Source of the DNA: Planctomycetota bacterium
GTDB taxonomy: Bacteria; Planctomycetota; SZUA-567; H5-PLA8
Assembly (NCBI GenBank): GCA_027493525.1
Contig: JAOSKN010000001.1
Span: 1,612,001 to 1,676,000, forward strand
Direction: 5' to 3'
DNA length: 64,000 nt
Shown here: positions 1 through 8,318 of the stretch, piece by piece
Layout of the letters: each line of letters begins with the position of its first letter
Position numbering within the stretch: the first letter of the stretch is position 1
Made by a program: the position numbers and the translations under genes
The notes under the pieces: model-generated
Database searches by the model: none
The model's input: the letters and a program-made list of their open reading frames with translations, nothing else
Told to the model about the DNA's origin: nothing

Positions 1-586
1 GGCCGCGCGCGCCGGCGGGCAGCTCCGCGCCGGGCTCGACCGGGACGCGCCGGGTGCGCGCGCCGTCGGGCAGGATCGCGCGGGTCAGCTTGAAGCCCAA
101 CAGGCCGCGGTAGAAGGCCAGCGCCTCGCCCAGGTCGGCCACGCTGAGCCGGACGTGGTCGATGCGCCGCAGCAGCGCCCAGCCGCCGTCGAGGCGTTTC
201 CGCCGCTCCGCGGGCTCGCGGTAGGCGACGAGGCTCACGCCGATGCCCCCGGGGCCGCGGACGGTGAGCCGCTCGGCCTCGGCGTCCTCGCGCAGCACGA
301 CCGGCAGCTCCCCGAAGCGGGCCAGGGTCCGGCGGTACGGCGCGAGGGATTCGACGGCCCAGGCCATGCCGCGGAAGCCCGCGCGCGGGTCGCGCGCCAG
401 GCGCTCGGGCCGGCGGGCCTGCCGGAAGACCAGGCTGGAGGCGCCGCTTTGCATCCGCACCCAGCGCTCGCGCCCGGCCCGCCCGCTGCCCGCCGGCACG
501 AAGCCCAGCAGGCCGCGGTAGAAGCCGTGCGCGCCGTCCAGGTCGGCGGTGGTGAAGTTCAGGCTGTCCAGATGCAGCAGGTTCAT
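1..586 (-). CDS. VOC (glyoxalase/bleomycin-resistance) family protein, partial
   Basis: Reads leftward from an ATG at 586 and runs off the window with no stop, giving 195 codons. The start has AGAAGGAAC just upstream. It opens with MNLLHLDSLNFTTADLDGA and FYRGLLGF, then repeats the pattern about 130 residues later (RRIDHVRLSVADLGEALAFY, then RGLLGFKLT). That is the paired beta-alpha-beta-beta-beta layout of two-module VOC proteins. Members are metal-dependent lyases, dioxygenases or resistance proteins; the substrate cannot be told. It lies just downstream of, and in the same direction as, the Rieske genes with a 33-bp gap, so it may be co-transcribed with them. Confidence 0.75.
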   Translation of the reverse strand, partial: MNLLHLDSLNFTTADLDGAHGFYRGLLGFVPAGSGRAGRERWVRMQSGASSLVFRQARRPERLARDPRAGFRGMAWAVESLAPYRRTLARFGELPVVLREDAEAERLTVRGPGGIGVSLVAYREPAERRKRLDGGWALLRRIDHVRLSVADLGEALAFYRGLLGFKLTRAILPDGARTRRVPVEPGAELPAGARG

Positions 587-618
587 GCGCGTGGTTCCTT
601 CTCCCGGTTCCAGGCCGT

Positions 619-2400
619 TCAAGCGTGTTGCGCCGCCGGTTCCGCTTCTTCGTAGAGCCGTTCGCCCTGATTCAAGCGCAGCCCCACCTGCGCCGGCTTG
701 AGCTGCGCGCGCGGGGTGGGGCAGACGACGGCCAGGTGCCGCACGACGCCGACCAGGATGTGTTCGGCCTCGGGCTGCCCTTCCCATTCCAGCGCCTGCC
801 GGATCCCGGCCTCCAGGACCAGCCAGTAGCCGAAGCCGTGGTCCTCGCGCACCGTCGCCAGTGTAAGCGCATTGAAGAGCGGCTTCAGCGGAAGTTTCAG
901 GCGCGCGTAGCGGGCGACGAGGCGCGCGGACTCCTCGACGTGGGCCTGGCGGTCCAGGGTGGCGAGCAGCTTCCTGCAGAGTTCCCGCGGGTCGGAAGGC
1001 AGGTCGTCGAGCGTGCCGCGCTCGCCCGGCAGCCGCACCGCCGGCACGTTGAGGAAGCGGTCCATGTACACGGCGATCGCGCCGTGGAAGAGGCCGCGCG
1101 CCAGTTCCGGATCGTCCGGGCCGCGCAGCAGCACCCGGTGCATCGCGTGGGCGTGGACGAAGGTGCGGACCGGCGCGTTCCAGTCCTGGAGTTCGTTGGT
1201 CAGGGAGAAGTGCGCGAGCCTCCGCGCGGCCGCGTAGGCGACCAGCTTCGCCAGCAGCGCCGGCGCGGCGCCCGCGCCCAGCGCGCCGCCCAGCGCGTCG
1301 ATAATCTTTTGCGGGTCGTCGCCGAGCAGAACCTCCGTGAGCGCCTTTTCGCCCGTGAAGCTCCGGCCCCGGCCTTGCGCCAGCCATTCCGGGATCCGCT
1401 TCTCGGCCGCGCGCAGGGGCGCGACGAGATCCACCGGATTGTTCCAGGCGTGCTGGTCTTCGGCGCCGCTGCCCCGCCCGGCGACCCAGCGGACCAGCAG
1501 CGGGAGCAGGTCCCCGGCGGACTCGCGGCCCAGCAGTTCGATCAGCTCGAAGCCCTTGTTGGGCAGATAGACGGCCTGCCCGCCGTGCGCGAACATGCGG
1601 TCGGTCGCGGCGCGGAAGAAGAGGCTGGAGATCTCGGCCGTCGTGACCTTCGCCTGAGCGACCGTCAGGATGGTGCGCTCGCAGCCCACGACCTGCCCGT
1701 TCTCGGCCCAGCGCCGGAACCAGCGGGCCAGCGCGTCCATCCCGTGTGCGTCGGTGTCCAGCGCTTCGCTCAGGCCCCGCGGCGGCCGGCCGGCGCAGTT
1801 GTCGGCGACCTGCTTGACCGCCTTGTACATGGCGTAGTAGGCCGTCTGCCTGTCGAGGTAGGGCAGCAGGCCCGCGGCGATGCCGAGGCAGGCCATCCCG
1901 CCGCCCAGCATGTTGTGCCGCCGGCTGCCGTACCGGGCGGTCTCGCGGACCACGGTCTGCCCGCCGGGATCGTGCTGCAGCAGGCGGTCCACGCTCTTCG
2001 CCAGCACCACGGGGATGTTCTGGTCGAGCCCGCCGCACAGCCGCCGCACGTAGGCGTCCTTGTCGAACGTGCGCCGCGGCTCCGCCGCCACGTAGACGAT
2101 GCCGTCCTCGACCCGCGTCTCGTACGCCGGCACGTCGTCGGCGAAGAGCGAGAACGAGCAGCCGCTGCACAGGTCGAAGTTGGCGTGGTGCCAGTGGCAG
2201 GTCAGGACGCCGTCCTTCACCGTGCCGCGGTGCAGCGGATAGCCCATGTGCGGGCAGCGGTTGTCGACGGCGAAGACCTCGCCCTTGTGGAAGTAGACGG
2301 CCACCGCGGGCTTGGCGCCTTTCACTAGTTGCGCGCCCTGGGCCTCGAGTTCGGCCAGGGGGCCGACGCGATGCCAGGCGGAGAGGTCGGACGTGGCCAT
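619..2400 (-). CDS. Rieske [2Fe-2S] domain protein, second tandem copy (593 aa)
   Basis: The first 110 residues are a Rieske ferredoxin domain. The cluster ligands are visible as C49-P-H51 and C68-H-W-H71, with the usual 16-residue spacing between H51 and C68. The remaining roughly 480 residues are mainly helical, match no catalytic family I recognise, and are shared with the upstream neighbour. There is no signal peptide, so it is probably cytoplasmic. The ATG at 2400 is preferred over upstream codons because the Rieske domain starts there, AAGGAA lies just upstream, and the previous gene stops 11 bp earlier. Electron transfer is inferred from the family; no substrate-binding Rieske-oxygenase domain is seen. 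Confidence 0.8.
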   Translation of the reverse strand: MATSDLSAWHRVGPLAELEAQGAQLVKGAKPAVAVYFHKGEVFAVDNRCPHMGYPLHRGTVKDGVLTCHWHHANFDLCSGCSFSLFADDVPAYETRVEDGIVYVAAEPRRTFDKDAYVRRLCGGLDQNIPVVLAKSVDRLLQHDPGGQTVVRETARYGSRRHNMLGGGMACLGIAAGLLPYLDRQTAYYAMYKAVKQVADNCAGRPPRGLSEALDTDAHGMDALARWFRRWAENGQVVGCERTILTVAQAKVTTAEISSLFFRAATDRMFAHGGQAVYLPNKGFELIELLGRESAGDLLPLLVRWVAGRGSGAEDQHAWNNPVDLVAPLRAAEKRIPEWLAQGRGRSFTGEKALTEVLLGDDPQKIIDALGGALGAGAAPALLAKLVAYAAARRLAHFSLTNELQDWNAPVRTFVHAHAMHRVLLRGPDDPELARGLFHGAIAVYMDRFLNVPAVRLPGERGTLDDLPSDPRELCRKLLATLDRQAHVEESARLVARYARLKLPLKPLFNALTLATVREDHGFGYWLVLEAGIRQALEWEGQPEAEHILVGVVRHLAVVCPTPRAQLKPAQVGLRLNQGERLYEEAEPAAQHA

Positions 2401-2411
2401 GCTGGATTCCT

Positions 2412-4208
2412 TTATTCCGCGCCGTCGTCGTGAATGCTGAGGCCCTGATTCAGGCGGTGCGCCACGTCGGCGATCTGCAGGCCCGAACGGCTGGTGGGGC
2501 AGGCCGCGGCCAGGTGCCGCGCGATGCCGACGAAAATGTGTTCGACCTCGGGCCGCCCTTCCCACTCCCGCGCCTGGCGCACGCCGGCCTCCAGCGCCTG
2601 CCAGTAGTGGAAGTCGATGCCCTCGTTGGGCCGGAAATCGCCCGGGCATTCGCGCACCGTGGCGAGCGCCAGCGTCTCGATCAGCGCGCCGAGCGGGTGG
2701 CCGAGCCGCAGGTAGCGCGCGACGGTCCGCGCCGCCGCGTCCACTTCCGCCTGCTGGTTCAGCACCTCCAGCAGCCGCGCGCGCAGCTCCTCCGCGCCGG
2801 CGGGCAGCTTCTCGAGCGCCTTGTCGTCAGGCAGCGGAACGGCCGGCACGTTCAGGAAGCGGTCCATGTACACCGACATCGCGCCGTGGAAGATCGCGAT
2901 GGCCAGTTCCGGCGTCGGCGGCGAGCGCTTCAAGGCCTGGTGCACCGCGTTGGCGTAGGTGTGCGTGTGCTGCGGCCAGAACCAGTCCTGGACCACGTTG
3001 CTCATGGCGAAGTGCGCCATCCGCCGCACCGCCGCGTACGCCACCAGTTTCGCCAGCGTCACCGGCGCGGCGCCCGCCTGCAGCGCGCCCTTCAGTTCGG
3101 CGATGATCTTCAGCGCGTCGCCGCCGAGCAGCACCGGGATCAGCGCCTGTTCCTGCTCGAAGCTGAAGGTCTTGCCCCGGCCCGCTTCGATCCACCCGCC
3201 GATCTCGCGTTCGGCCTCGCGCAGCGGCGCGATCGTGTCCACCGGATGGTTCCAGCTCGTCAGGTCCTCCGCGCCGGTCTTGCGCGTGGTGATGCCCTCG
3301 ATCAGCAGCGGCAGCAGCTCCACGGCGGAATCGCGGCCGAGGTACTCGATCAGCTCCAGGCCCTTGTTCGCGAGGTCCAGGCCGTGGCCGTCGTTGCCGT
3401 AGACGCGGAAGGTGGAGGCGCCCAGCAGGATGCCCGCGATCTCGGGGAGCGTGGCGTCCGATTGCGCCAGCGTCAGCATCACGCGCTCGGCGGCGTACAC
3501 GTCGCGGTGCGCGACCCAGGTGCGGAAGCTCCGGCCGAGCGTCTCGACGTCCTGCTTGCCGCCGTGGAGCGGCTCGTTGCGCAGCCGCGGCGCCTGGCCC
3601 GCGCAGTTGTCCGCGATGTTCTTCGCCGCGTTGTACAGGACGTAGTAGGCCGTCTTGGGCGTGAGGAAGGGCAGCAGCGTGGCCGCGATGCTGAGGTTCG
3701 TCATGCCCCCGACGGCGCGGCTGTGCCGGCGGCTCCCGAAACGCGCGAGTTCCTGGATCACCGTACGCCCGCTGGGATCGAGTGTCAGGAGCGCGTCCAC
3801 GCTCTTGGCGACGATCACCGGCACGTTCTGATCCAGGCCCTTATGCAGCCGCCGGATGAAGTCGTCCTTGCCCGGCTCCCGGCGCGGCCGGGGCGCCACG
3901 AAGATCACCCCGTCCTGGACATGCGTATCGTACGTCGGCACGTCGTCGGCGAAAAGGTTGTAGGTGCAGCCGCTGCAAAGGTCGAAGTCCGCGTGATGCC
4001 AGTGGCAGGTGAGCACGCCGTCCTTCACCGTGCCGCGGTGCAGCGGAAAGCCCAGGTGCGGGCAGCGGTTGTCCACCGCCGAAATCTTCCCGTCGTGATG
4101 GTATACCGAGACCACCGGGCGGATCCCCGCGACCCGCTGCACGCCCTTTGCCTTCAGTTCCTCTACCGTACACGCCCGATGCCAAGTGGCCGGATCGAAG
4201 TGGCCCAT
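2412..4208 (-). CDS. Rieske [2Fe-2S] domain protein, first tandem copy (598 aa)
   Basis: A full-length paralogue of the following gene. Rieske ligands are at the same positions (C49, H51, C68, H71), and the C-terminal helical region shares stretches such as YMDRFLNVPAV and LVAYAA. The two copies differ throughout, so the duplication is old. The start is the ATG at 4208 with GGGGAG upstream. It is the first gene of a leftward operon (this gene, its paralogue, perhaps the VOC gene) and is divergent from a SufR-like regulator across an AT-rich gap. Control by that Fe-S-sensing regulator is therefore plausible but inferred. Confidence 0.8.
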   Translation of the reverse strand: MGHFDPATWHRACTVEELKAKGVQRVAGIRPVVSVYHHDGKISAVDNRCPHLGFPLHRGTVKDGVLTCHWHHADFDLCSGCTYNLFADDVPTYDTHVQDGVIFVAPRPRREPGKDDFIRRLHKGLDQNVPVIVAKSVDALLTLDPSGRTVIQELARFGSRRHSRAVGGMTNLSIAATLLPFLTPKTAYYVLYNAAKNIADNCAGQAPRLRNEPLHGGKQDVETLGRSFRTWVAHRDVYAAERVMLTLAQSDATLPEIAGILLGASTFRVYGNDGHGLDLANKGLELIEYLGRDSAVELLPLLIEGITTRKTGAEDLTSWNHPVDTIAPLREAEREIGGWIEAGRGKTFSFEQEQALIPVLLGGDALKIIAELKGALQAGAAPVTLAKLVAYAAVRRMAHFAMSNVVQDWFWPQHTHTYANAVHQALKRSPPTPELAIAIFHGAMSVYMDRFLNVPAVPLPDDKALEKLPAGAEELRARLLEVLNQQAEVDAAARTVARYLRLGHPLGALIETLALATVRECPGDFRPNEGIDFHYWQALEAGVRQAREWEGRPEVEHIFVGIARHLAAACPTSRSGLQIADVAHRLNQGLSIHDDGAE

Positions 4209-4269
4209 GCGGGACTCCCCTTTGCTCGCTCGCCGGCGCTCGTCCTGCCGGTTCGAGCTTTGAACCCCG

Positions 4270-4353
4270 GTCCATGCGCCTAGGAAACAGCAGAAAGGCA
4301 ACTTTGTCAATATACACATTTAGAAAATTATGAATTATATAACTTAGTAAAGT
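4270..4353. promoter_or_regulatory. AT-rich divergent promoter region between Rieske operon and SufR-like gene
   Basis: This stretch is markedly AT-rich within a GC-rich window. On the minus strand TTGACA occurs (complement of tgtcaa near 4307) in a suitable place for the Rieske operon promoter. Around 4330-4345 the sequence aattatataac could serve as a -10 region. An operator for the adjacent regulator would be expected here, but I see no convincing palindrome. Confidence 0.4.
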
Positions 4354-5133
4354 TTGCATTCCACCGGCGCTCGGGGTATAGTCCCTCATGCCCCTACGGC
4401 TGGGGGTCACGATTCCGGAGCATTCGGCCATGTCCAATCTAAACGCAGCCCCGCCTGTCCCGGCTCAACCCCCGCCGTAAGCGATGGGGGGACGCGCCAG
4501 GCGCTCCTGGACCTGCTGAAGCGGCAGGGCGAGCAGGACGTGGCGACGCTTGCGCAGGCGCTGGAGATCAGCAACGTCGCCGTGCGCCAGCATTTGAACG
4601 CGCTGGAGCAGTCCGGGCTGGTGATCGCGCGGCTGGTGCGCCGCCCGGTCGGCCGCCCCGCGCGGCTTTACCAGCTCACCGAGAAGGCCGAGGCGTCCTT
4701 CCCGCAATCGAACGACCTGGTCGCGCTCGACCTGCTGGGGCGGCTCGAGAAACTGATGGGGCAGGAGGCGTTGGAGCAGCTCTTCCAGGCCCGCATGAAG
4801 GAGCTGTTCAAGAGCTACAAAGAGCGGCTCAAGGACGCGCAGACGCTGGCCGAGAAGGTGCGCATCCTGGCGCAGATCCGCGAGGAAGAGGGCTACCTTG
4901 CCGAGGCCGTGGCGGCCGATCCCGCGCAGGTCAAGGACGGCGTGAAGCTGATCGAGCACCACTGTCCGGTGGCGGCCATCGCCAAGCGGCACCCCATGGT
5001 CTGCCAGTACGAGAAGGAACTCTTCAAGCGCGTCCTGGGCGCGCCGGACCTCAAGCGCACCGAGCACATCCGATACGGCGGGAAGGCCTGCATCTACGAA
5101 GTGCCCGTCGGAACCAAGGAACCGAAGTCCTGA
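4354..5133 (+). CDS. SufR-like helix-turn-helix regulator with Fe-S-type cysteines
   Basis: The N-terminal part is a winged HTH of the DeoR/ArsR kind (TLAQALEISNVAVRQHLNAL). The C-terminal part carries C204, C217 and C246 in the context HCPVAAIAKRHPMVC and GKACIYEV, the layout of SufR-type [Fe-S]-sensing repressors. The start is uncertain. The annotated frame has only a TTG at 4354 as an upstream start. In another frame an ATG at 4430 with GGAG upstream reads MSNLNAAPPVPAQPPP and then stops at 4478. One extra C in the C5 run near 4470 would join that start to the HTH and give a 234-residue protein, so a homopolymer error is likely. It is divergent from two Rieske genes. Confidence 0.75.
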   Translation: MHSTGARGIVPHAPTAGGHDSGAFGHVQSKRSPACPGSTPAVSDGGTRQALLDLLKRQGEQDVATLAQALEISNVAVRQHLNALEQSGLVIARLVRRPVGRPARLYQLTEKAEASFPQSNDLVALDLLGRLEKLMGQEALEQLFQARMKELFKSYKERLKDAQTLAEKVRILAQIREEEGYLAEAVAADPAQVKDGVKLIEHHCPVAAIAKRHPMVCQYEKELFKRVLGAPDLKRTEHIRYGGKACIYEVPVGTKEPKS

Positions 5134-5203
5134 CCGATTCCCCCAGACCCTGCCCGAATTCCCGCGGCCTCGCAGCGATGCGCCTCAGTCCCCAGTCCTT
5201 TCG

Positions 5204-7999
5204 TTAAGGCCGCGGCGGCCGTAGCGAGGCGCGCCGGGTCATGAAGCGCCGGCGGTAGACGTCCGTCTCCTTCTCCAATCCCGGATCGAGCTGTTCGGCG
5301 AGGATCAGCTCCTCCACGGCGCGGTCGTGGTAGCCGCGGCGCGAGAGGAGTTCGGCCAGGGCCAGGCGCATCCGGCCGTTCGAAGGCTCCAGGTCGCAGG
5401 CGTGCTGGATCGCGGCGAGCGCCGAGTCGGCGAAGTCCTGCGCCGAAAGGACCTGGGCGAGGAGCGCGTAGCGGGGCGCGGACTCCTCGAGTTTGAGGCT
5501 CGCGCGGAGGAGCTTCTCGGCCTGCGCGAAGTCGCGCTCATCGGTCGCGGCGCGGGCCTGGAGTTCGAAGGCCCAGGCCTGGTCGGGGAAGGACTCGGCC
5601 AGGAAGCGCGTCAGTTCCAGGCCGCTGTCGGGGGCGCCCAGCCGCCGCACCTTGCGCCAGAGTTCGAAGCCCCGTTCGCCGCGTTCGCGCAGGGGCAGCT
5701 CCTCGAGGGTGGCGCGGAGCAGCGCGCGGGCCGCCTCGGTGCGCCCGCCGCTCAGGGCCAGCAGCGCCGCCTCGCTCTGGACCTCCGTGCGCAGGCGGCG
5801 CTCCGCGCGCGTGCGGCGGGCCTCGGGGATCGCGTCGAGGAGCTTGAGCGCCTCGCCCATCGCGGCTTCCGCTTCGGGGACCAGGCCCTGCCCGGCGAGG
5901 ACCCGCGCGTAGCGCGCGTGGGCCTCGGGATCGGGCGGCAGGATGCGCGACCAGCGGGCCTCCCAGGGCCCGGCCTCGAAGAGCAGCGCGAGGACCTCGT
6001 TGATGTTCCGGGGATTCTCGCGCAGGGCGCCGGCGAAGAGGTCCAGGACCGCTTCGGGCACCGCCAGGCCCGGGCGCCCCTCGACCCGCCAGAGCAGCAG
6101 CGCGATGCGCCCGCGCAGCAGCGCCACGCCGGCCTGGTGCGGGGAGGCCCAGCCGGCCTGCTCCATCAGGAAGCGCGCCTGCTCCAGGTCGTTGTCGCGG
6201 GTGAGCACCACGCGGGCGCGCTGGTACCAGGCCTCGGCGTTCAGCGGGGTCAGGCGCAGCAGGTCGTGGGAGAGTTCGTCGGCGTGCTGCAGCAGTTCCT
6301 CGCGCCGCCCGGCCTCCGCGCCGGCCGCGGCGTTCAGGACGGCGCGCGCGTGCGCGGCGAGCGGTTCCGTCCAGAGCGGATCGTAGCGGCGGACCTTTTG
6401 CAGCAGCTTCTCGCTGGCCTCGGGGGCGCTCAGGAAGCGCTGCGGCCAGCCCGCGCGCAGGTTGGCGGGCCAGGAGTGGTCGGAGGCCAGGATGCCCATT
6501 CCGCCCGCCAGCAGCAGCAGGGCCAGCAGGCCCCAGGCGGCCAGCCCCCGCCGCGACGCGGGCCGGTCTTCGCTCGCCAGGTCGTCATCGCGCTGCCCCG
6601 CCGACCACGCCACGCCCAGTCCCGCGCCGAGCCAGAGGCAGAAGAGCCACGCGTTGGCCGGTTCCTGGAGGTTGAAATCCGTGAGCGAATGGAGCAGCAG
6701 CGCGATGACGCTCCACAGGATCCCGAAGGCCGTCAGCGCGTGCGCGCCGGAACGGCCGCCGAAGGCGCTCACCATGCGGTAGAGCCACAGGCCCAGCCCG
6801 CCCAGGAGCAGCAGCGCCCCGCCCGCGCCCAGGTCGGCCAGCGCGTTCAGGTAGTCGTTGTGCGCGTACTTCACGTAGCCGTGCAGCTCCGCCGGCTGGT
6901 AATGCGGGAAGAGGCTCCGGAAGGCGCCCGAACCGCCACCCAGCGGCCAATGGTCGGCGACGATGCGCAGCGTCCCGGACCAGATCGTGAGGCGGTCGGC
7001 CGGCAGCTCGTCGGCCTCGAAGAGCAGCGAGTACCGCGACAGGACCGGATCGAGCCCCAGCAGCATCCCCGCCAGCAGCAGCGCCGCGAGGAACCCCGCC
7101 AGGAGCTGCAGCTTCACCAGGCTCAGGCGGTGCCGGTACACGACCAGGAACGCGACCGCGAAGCCGCCCCCGAAGGCCGCCATGCCCATGCGCGACTGCG
7201 TGAGCGCCAGGCCGATCAGGCCCAGCACCCACACGATCCCCAAGGCCAGCCCGCCCAGGCCCCGGCTCCCGCGAAGCCCGTTCCAGTACCGCGAGAGCCC
7301 GCTGAAGCCCGGCGGCGCGGCCGAAGCCAGGTGGCCGAGCACCGCCACCAGGCCCATGGGCAGCGTCAGTTCCAGGAACCCCGCGAAACGGTTGGGGTTC
7401 GTGTACGTCGACGTCAGCCGGTCCGGGTTGAAGTTGGGAATCCCCAGCCACTTCGTCGACGGCTTCGCGTTCAAGGCGTACATGCCGTAGGCCGAGAGCA
7501 GCGCCGCCGTCACCAAAAGTCCCAGGCCCAGCCGCGTGGCCCACCACGGACGCCGGAAGAGCCGGTACCCCAGCTCGAAGGCCACCCAGCACGCCAGCAG
7601 CACCAGCAGGTTGTCGCGCGTCGCGTTCAGGTTGGCCGAAAGCGGCCGCCAGCCCGCCTCGCCCCAGAGCGGACCGGCCACGCGCGCCGTCGTCGGCGCC
7701 AGCGCGTCGGCCATCCCGCGCGGCAGGGGCACGAGCTGCAGCACGTGCAGGATCGCGAGGCCCACGAAGACCCCGCTCAGCGGCGCCGCGCGGTGCCGGC
7801 CGGGCAGGATCCGGCACAGCAGCAGCAGGCCCGACGCGGCCACCAGCGCCCCCCAGCCCCAGCGGAACTGGCAGCCCCCGGCCACCGGCGCCAGGCACGC
7901 CGTCAGCACCATCAGCCAGGAAACGAACGTCCGCACGTTCGGCCAGCCGGAACCGGAGCCATCCCCGACCTGCGGGAGCCGAAAACTGGAGCCTTCCAT
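5204..7999 (-). CDS. O-antigen ligase-like membrane protein with C-terminal TPR region (931 aa)
   Basis: The N-terminal 470 residues contain about ten to twelve hydrophobic segments. A large periplasmic loop holds the Wzy_C/O-antigen-ligase pattern STYTNPNRFAGFLELTLPM, LALTQSRMG, and later GGGSGAFRSLFPHYQP and YAHNDYLNALADLG. The C-terminal half is soluble and made of TPR-like helices. Members join or polymerise glycans at the outer face of the inner membrane. The start is placed at the ATG at 7999, just after an AGGAGGATACGGAG stretch. It is a single gene, with a MITE-like element immediately upstream that may have displaced its promoter. The specific glycan is unknown. Confidence 0.8.
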   Translation of the reverse strand: MEGSSFRLPQVGDGSGSGWPNVRTFVSWLMVLTACLAPVAGGCQFRWGWGALVAASGLLLLCRILPGRHRAAPLSGVFVGLAILHVLQLVPLPRGMADALAPTTARVAGPLWGEAGWRPLSANLNATRDNLLVLLACWVAFELGYRLFRRPWWATRLGLGLLVTAALLSAYGMYALNAKPSTKWLGIPNFNPDRLTSTYTNPNRFAGFLELTLPMGLVAVLGHLASAAPPGFSGLSRYWNGLRGSRGLGGLALGIVWVLGLIGLALTQSRMGMAAFGGGFAVAFLVVYRHRLSLVKLQLLAGFLAALLLAGMLLGLDPVLSRYSLLFEADELPADRLTIWSGTLRIVADHWPLGGGSGAFRSLFPHYQPAELHGYVKYAHNDYLNALADLGAGGALLLLGGLGLWLYRMVSAFGGRSGAHALTAFGILWSVIALLLHSLTDFNLQEPANAWLFCLWLGAGLGVAWSAGQRDDDLASEDRPASRRGLAAWGLLALLLLAGGMGILASDHSWPANLRAGWPQRFLSAPEASEKLLQKVRRYDPLWTEPLAAHARAVLNAAAGAEAGRREELLQHADELSHDLLRLTPLNAEAWYQRARVVLTRDNDLEQARFLMEQAGWASPHQAGVALLRGRIALLLWRVEGRPGLAVPEAVLDLFAGALRENPRNINEVLALLFEAGPWEARWSRILPPDPEAHARYARVLAGQGLVPEAEAAMGEALKLLDAIPEARRTRAERRLRTEVQSEAALLALSGGRTEAARALLRATLEELPLRERGERGFELWRKVRRLGAPDSGLELTRFLAESFPDQAWAFELQARAATDERDFAQAEKLLRASLKLEESAPRYALLAQVLSAQDFADSALAAIQHACDLEPSNGRMRLALAELLSRRGYHDRAVEELILAEQLDPGLEKETDVYRRRFMTRRASLRPPRP

Positions 8000-8033
8000 C
8001 AACCCATGCGCTCTCCGTATCCTCCTGCTTGTA

Positions 8034-8204
8034 AGAGTGCGTCCTGAAACCGGATCGCGAGGCGGCTTCGGAGCGCCGGGCAAGCGAGGCGAGGCGAGGC
8101 GGCCGAACGAGCCGTATCGGGACGAGCATCCGGCGAGGAGGCCAACGACGCATCGCGATGCCCGCCGTCCGAAGACGGCCGCGAGACGTTTTAGGACGCA
8201 CTCT
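8034..8204. mobile_element. MITE-like element with 17-bp terminal inverted repeats
   Basis: The ends agagtgcgtcctgaaac and gttttaggacgcactct are inverted repeats with one mismatch. TAA flanks both sides, consistent with the 3-bp TNA duplications of some IS5-group elements. The 171-bp interior has no gene. It separates the O-antigen-ligase gene from the nadE promoter. Confidence 0.6.
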
Positions 8205-8272
8205 AAGGGACTTTCCCCGCTTGTCCATGCGCCGGCGCGCCCGCGCGGATTTCGCTTGAAAGAAGGCCTTTT

Positions 8273-8294
8273 CGTGTCGTATAAACACTATTAA
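8273..8294 (+). promoter_or_regulatory. Predicted NrtR-type operator and -10 box of nadE
   Basis: The 17-mer CGTGTCGTATAAACACT (8273-8289) closely matches AGTGTCATATATACACT before the Hsp70-like gene and AGTGTCTTATAGACAAT before pncA. It is followed by a TATTAA -10-like box. The nearby nrtR gene makes NrtR the obvious candidate ligand. Assignment is by position and conservation only. Confidence 0.65.
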
Positions 8295-8318
8295 GACAGG
8301 CGTTCAAGGAGCCAAGCC

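Noticed and set aside
625..2328. Long open frame antisense to the Rieske gene
   Set aside because: It is rich in Arg, Gln, Val and Ala with no motif, and mirrors a clear Rieske gene. High GC makes such antisense frames common here; similar ones at 2430-4283, 5327-8047 and 41020-43326 were left out for the same reason.
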